Positions 13,894 through 16,457 of a stretch of DNA of 16,457 bases are shown here, piece by piece. The stretch's first letter is position 1, and each line of letters begins with the position of its first letter. The DNA comes from Thiopontia sp964415865 (GTDB taxonomy: Bacteria; Pseudomonadota; Gammaproteobacteria; GCF-002020875), in contig CAYQBY010000033.1 of NCBI GenBank assembly GCA_964415865.1, positions 1 to 16,457 on the forward strand, in the 5' to 3' direction. The translations under genes were made by a program, and so were the position numbers. Under the pieces are notes generated by a model that saw only the letters and a program-made list of their open reading frames with translations, ran no database searches and was not told the DNA's origin.

Positions 13894-14157
13894 GTGGAAG
13901 ATACAACTATACAAATTTCAGGTGTTGCAATTCGGCTTAAACCGGAGATGATGGAGTCGGTTAAGTCCCAGCTCAATACTATTGATGGTCTGGAGATTCA
14001 TGCAGAGGATGCTGATGGCAAACTGGCCATCACCCTGGAGGGACGTGACTCAAATTCCATGACTGATACAATCACCGAGATTGAGTCAATTGACGGGGTG
14101 ATTATTGTTAACCCTGTATATATTCACGATGAGACGGAGATGGCAGAGGCCTCTTAA
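13894..14157 (+). CDS. napD: NapD, NapA Tat-leader chaperone
   Basis: An 87-residue cytoplasmic protein with the NapD fold pattern: ISGVAIRLKPEMMESVKSQL, IDGLEIHAED, then GKLAITLEGRDS and a final IDGVIIVNPVYIHDE strand. E. coli NapD is also 87 residues. NapD binds the NapA Tat leader and holds back export until the cofactor is inserted. The start is a GTG, fixed by AAGGAGG (13881-13887) six bases upstream. It lies beyond the napB terminator and 22 bases before napG. Confidence 0.93.
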   Translation: MEDTTIQISGVAIRLKPEMMESVKSQLNTIDGLEIHAEDADGKLAITLEGRDSNSMTDTITEIESIDGVIIVNPVYIHDETEMAEAS

Positions 14158-14179
14158 CCAGACCTGACCTGACCCAATT

Positions 14180-15037
14180 ATGGCCAAGAAGAAGGTAGAC
14201 CGCAGGCAGTTTCTCACCGATACCGGAAAGATGGTTGGTGGGATATCGGTCGCCGGCGCCACGATTGGTCTGTTTGGCAAGCAGGCTGCCTCAATGCCGG
14301 CCTATGCACTACGTCCACCCGGAGCACTACCTGAACCTGAGTTTCTTGGCTCCTGTATCCGCTGCGGTCTATGCGTTAAGGATTGCCCATATGAGATTCT
14401 CCGTCTGGCAGAACTGCAGGAGGAGGTAGCACTCGGCACCCCATATTTTATCGCCCGCGATAAACCGTGTGAGATGTGTGAGGAGATATACTGCATCCAG
14501 AATTGTCCTACCGGTGCGCTTGATCCAGCTCTGGCCGATATCAATACCTCGCGAATGGGGGTTGCGGTACTGGTTGACCAGGAGACCTGCCTGAACCTGC
14601 TGGGGCTGCGTTGCGATATCTGCTACCGAGTCTGTCCGGTTCTTGATGAGGCGATCTCTCTGGAGCGTTTTCATAATGCGCGCACCAGTCGACATACAAT
14701 CTTTGTCCCTACTGTCCACTCCGATGCCTGTACTGGTTGTGGCAAGTGCGAATATGCCTGCCCCCTACCCGTTGCAGCAATCAAGGTACTGCCCGAGAAC
14801 ATAGCCAAGGGTCAGCTTGGTGAGCATTATCGTTTGGGGTGGCGAGAGAAAGAGAAGGCTGGAGGGGCTCTGGTTACCCCTGATATAGAACATCAATACA
14901 ACCTGCCAGAGGGATACCAGTATGATCTTGAGGGTGAGGGGTTGATTGCGCCTGAGGAGGGACCAAACCTGTTGGACCTTAATATTCCTGGAATACCAAG
15001 TTTCTCTATCCCAACCCCAAAAACAAGCAAAAAATAA
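14180..15037 (+). CDS. napG: NapG, periplasmic Fe-S electron-transfer protein
   Basis: A 285-residue polyferredoxin with a Tat leader (DRRQFL at 7-12). Four [4Fe-4S] motifs use C59/62/65/69, C97/100/105/109, C137/145/148/152 and C184/187/190/194. The RPPGALPEPEFLGSCIRCGLC stretch is a NapG signature. NapG takes electrons from NapH and feeds NapB/NapA. E. coli NapG is about 231 residues; this one has an extra tail of about 50 residues after position 230, rich in Pro, Gly and acidic residues and with no Cys. No good RBS precedes the ATG, so translation may depend on napD. Its membrane partner napH lies on the opposite strand, in a different operon. Confidence 0.95.
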   Translation: MAKKKVDRRQFLTDTGKMVGGISVAGATIGLFGKQAASMPAYALRPPGALPEPEFLGSCIRCGLCVKDCPYEILRLAELQEEVALGTPYFIARDKPCEMCEEIYCIQNCPTGALDPALADINTSRMGVAVLVDQETCLNLLGLRCDICYRVCPVLDEAISLERFHNARTSRHTIFVPTVHSDACTGCGKCEYACPLPVAAIKVLPENIAKGQLGEHYRLGWREKEKAGGALVTPDIEHQYNLPEGYQYDLEGEGLIAPEEGPNLLDLNIPGIPSFSIPTPKTSKK

Positions 15038-15048
15038 GAGCACAAATA

Positions 15049-15390
15049 ATGAAAACTGTTATCGCGATCGTCTGTTCGCTTTTTATCTATCAATCCGCCT
15101 CTGCCGGTGATGCATCCCTTCTGGAGCGTGTCACTGCGCTGGAGAATCGCATTACTGAACTGGAGGATAAGCTCAAGGACAGTATTGGAAAAAATCGCTG
15201 GAAGGATGAACTTCTGTGGCAACGGATCAGAAAGGATATGACAGCCCGCTCAGTAGAGACCCTGCTAGGCAAGCCCGGAAAAATTGAGGAGTCAATCTTC
15301 ACCACCTGGTACTACCATCCAACCTCCAAGCTATATGCCTTTGTCTGGTTTGATGAGGGCAAGGTTCTGGGGTGGGAGGGGCCCGAGTAA
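15049..15390 (+). CDS. Small periplasmic protein with an SmpA/OmlA (BamE)-like domain
   Basis: A 113-residue protein with a Sec signal (MKTVIAIVCSLFIYQSASAG). Residues 24-45 form a short coiled coil (heptad-like LLERVTALENRITELEDKL). The C-terminal half (about 58-113: RIRKDMTARSVETLLGKP, then aromatic-rich beta strands and VLGWEG) resembles the SmpA/OmlA fold seen in BamE and related small envelope proteins. No lipobox Cys is seen; C9 lies inside the signal hydrophobic core. It begins 12 bases after napG and so is probably cotranscribed, but its link to nitrate reduction is unknown. Confidence 0.65.
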   Translation: MKTVIAIVCSLFIYQSASAGDASLLERVTALENRITELEDKLKDSIGKNRWKDELLWQRIRKDMTARSVETLLGKPGKIEESIFTTWYYHPTSKLYAFVWFDEGKVLGWEGPE

Positions 15391-15411
15391 GTCTCACAAC
15401 CGGGGATCAGT

Positions 15412-16457
15412 GTGAATTTCATTCAGAACACACTGGACCTGTACCTCTCTGCTGCCCCTTGGTTGCTTTTTGGACTGTTCCTGGCTGCAGTAGTTCGAGC
15501 CTGGATTCCTGAATCTGTTATTCAGAGATGGCTTGGTGGTGAGGGTTTTCTACCGGTAGTTAGGGCAGCTATTGTTGGTGCCCCTCTGCCGCTCTGTTCC
15601 TGCGGGGTGATTCCGGCAGCACTGGGAATTCGTCGCAGCGGAGCCTCACGCAGTGCCACTGTCTCTTTTCTGATTGCTACCCCAGAGACTGGGGTTGATT
15701 CAGTCACCGTTACCTACGCTCTGCTTGGTCCATTTATGGCCATCGTTCGCCCCATTGCCGCCATTCTGACCGGGATTGTTGCAGGCACACTTACTCTGAT
15801 GATTCCAGAGAGCAGCGCCAAACTTAGGGCTCAGCCAGGAATTGGTATCCCCATAGTTTCAGGGTCCACTATTGCTACAGCAACAGAATATGGCACCTTA
15901 TCCGAGGGCTCGGACTCCTTTATCGGCCGACTCAAGGAATCCCTCCGCTATGTAATCACCGATATCCTCGATGGTATCTTTGGCTGGCTACTGTTTGGGC
16001 TGATAGTTGCTGGTGCAGTGATGACCATATTCCCTCCGATGTTGTTGGCACAGTGGGGAGGTGGGCTCCCTGCCATGTTGGTAATGCTGGCAGCAGGAAT
16101 CCCTATCTATATCTGTGCTACCGCCTCCACCCCACTGGCTGCCGCCCTATTGATTGCAGGGGTTTCTCCGGGTGCGGTTCTGGTGTTTATGCTCTCTGGC
16201 CCCGCCACTAATCTCTCTACCATGGGTGTGGTTCACAAGGAGTTTGGGCGTAATACCGTGATTGCCTATCTTGGGGGAATCTCTGTGACAGCCATAGGGT
16301 TAGGTCTGCTGTTGGATGAGGTTGCAACCTCAATGGGGTTTATGGAGCAGATTCAACAGGCGCAGATTGATGAGCTATTCCCTCTCTGGTTTACCGCTAC
16401 TTGTGGAGTTGCTTTGATAGGGATTGGGGTCAGGCCATTACGGAAGGTGTGGCTTAA
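15412..16457 (+). CDS. SO_0444-type Cu/Zn efflux permease (3' end missing)
   Basis: An open frame of 348 codons that runs off the right edge. The start is a GTG at 15412 with GGGGA five bases upstream; the in-frame stop at 15388 leaves no earlier standard start. The protein has many hydrophobic spans and the segments APLPLCSCGVIPAALG (57-72, with a CSC pair) and ICATASTPLAAALLIAGVSPG, followed by SGPATNLST. These are typical of the DUF318/ArsP-related permeases called SO_0444-family Cu/Zn efflux transporters. A central hydrophilic loop separates two membrane halves. It lies 21 bases after the SmpA-like gene, so it is likely the distal gene of the napDG unit. Its substrate is not proven by sequence. 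Confidence 0.82.
   Translation, partial: MNFIQNTLDLYLSAAPWLLFGLFLAAVVRAWIPESVIQRWLGGEGFLPVVRAAIVGAPLPLCSCGVIPAALGIRRSGASRSATVSFLIATPETGVDSVTVTYALLGPFMAIVRPIAAILTGIVAGTLTLMIPESSAKLRAQPGIGIPIVSGSTIATATEYGTLSEGSDSFIGRLKESLRYVITDILDGIFGWLLFGLIVAGAVMTIFPPMLLAQWGGGLPAMLVMLAAGIPIYICATASTPLAAALLIAGVSPGAVLVFMLSGPATNLSTMGVVHKEFGRNTVIAYLGGISVTAIGLGLLLDEVATSMGFMEQIQQAQIDELFPLWFTATCGVALIGIGVRPLRKVWL

Noticed and set aside
1..16457. CRISPR arrays, tRNA/rRNA genes, insertion sequences, phage genes
   Set aside because: No regularly spaced repeats, no cloverleaf or rRNA segments, and no transposase or integrase motifs were seen.

Overview
This window looks like a chromosomal nitrate-respiration island from a gammaproteobacterium. 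The protein families (NarX/NarQ-type sensor, NapA with a Tat leader, MoaA, a TauE-like permease, an SO_0444-type permease) and the moderate base composition fit that class. A Tat-leader protein fragment beside a thioredoxin-like protein would suit a sulfur oxidiser, but that is inference. No taxonomic marker gene (rRNA, ribosomal protein) is present.

Layout: (1) Positions 1-1051, minus strand: the first 18 codons of a Tat-exported protein, a periplasmic thioredoxin-fold protein with a CPYC centre, and a small secreted Gly/Ser/Ala/Asp-rich protein with a good promoter, an operator-like inverted repeat and its own terminator. (2) 1251-3488, plus strand: a nitrate/nitrite-type sensor kinase and its NarL/NarP-type regulator, ending in a bidirectional terminator. 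(3) 3622-7383, minus strand: a radical SAM protein, napF and napH overlap tightly, followed by a separately controlled eight-haem cytochrome c of the hydroxylamine-oxidoreductase (HAO) family. (4) 7443-9654, plus strand: a periplasmic ankyrin protein, a periplasmic TPR protein and moaA. (5) 9660-10460, minus strand: a TauE/SafE permease. (6) 10765-16457, plus strand: napA, napB, a terminator, napD, napG, a small SmpA/OmlA-like periplasmic protein and a Cu/Zn-type permease that runs off the end.

How the parts may work together: NapA/NapB reduce nitrate to nitrite in the periplasm. NapG/NapH deliver electrons from quinol; there is no napC here. NapD and NapF help NapA mature, and MoaA makes the molybdenum cofactor precursor. 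The HAO-family cytochrome is the obvious candidate to act on nitrite or a later intermediate; no nrfA, nirS or nirK is visible. A perfect FNR/ANR-type box lies upstream of napA and a one-mismatch box upstream of the octahaem gene, so both probably respond to low oxygen, with the NarX/NarL-like pair adding nitrate/nitrite sensing.

The least expected signals are in RNA leaders. The roughly 150-nt leader of napA has a near-perfect 13-bp hairpin, then mutually exclusive pairings around an anti-Shine-Dalgarno segment that matches both a decoy purine stretch and the real ribosome binding site. The leader of the octahaem gene has a long stem built from repeated AACTCTT/AAGAGTT heptamers, and it shares the 9-mer GGGGAGGAG with the napA leader. 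Other points of note are the napGH pair split over two divergent operons, the radical SAM gene coupled to napF, a G8 tract in the sensor-kinase gene, and a dRS3-like palindrome. All structures were found by eye; no folding or database search was run.
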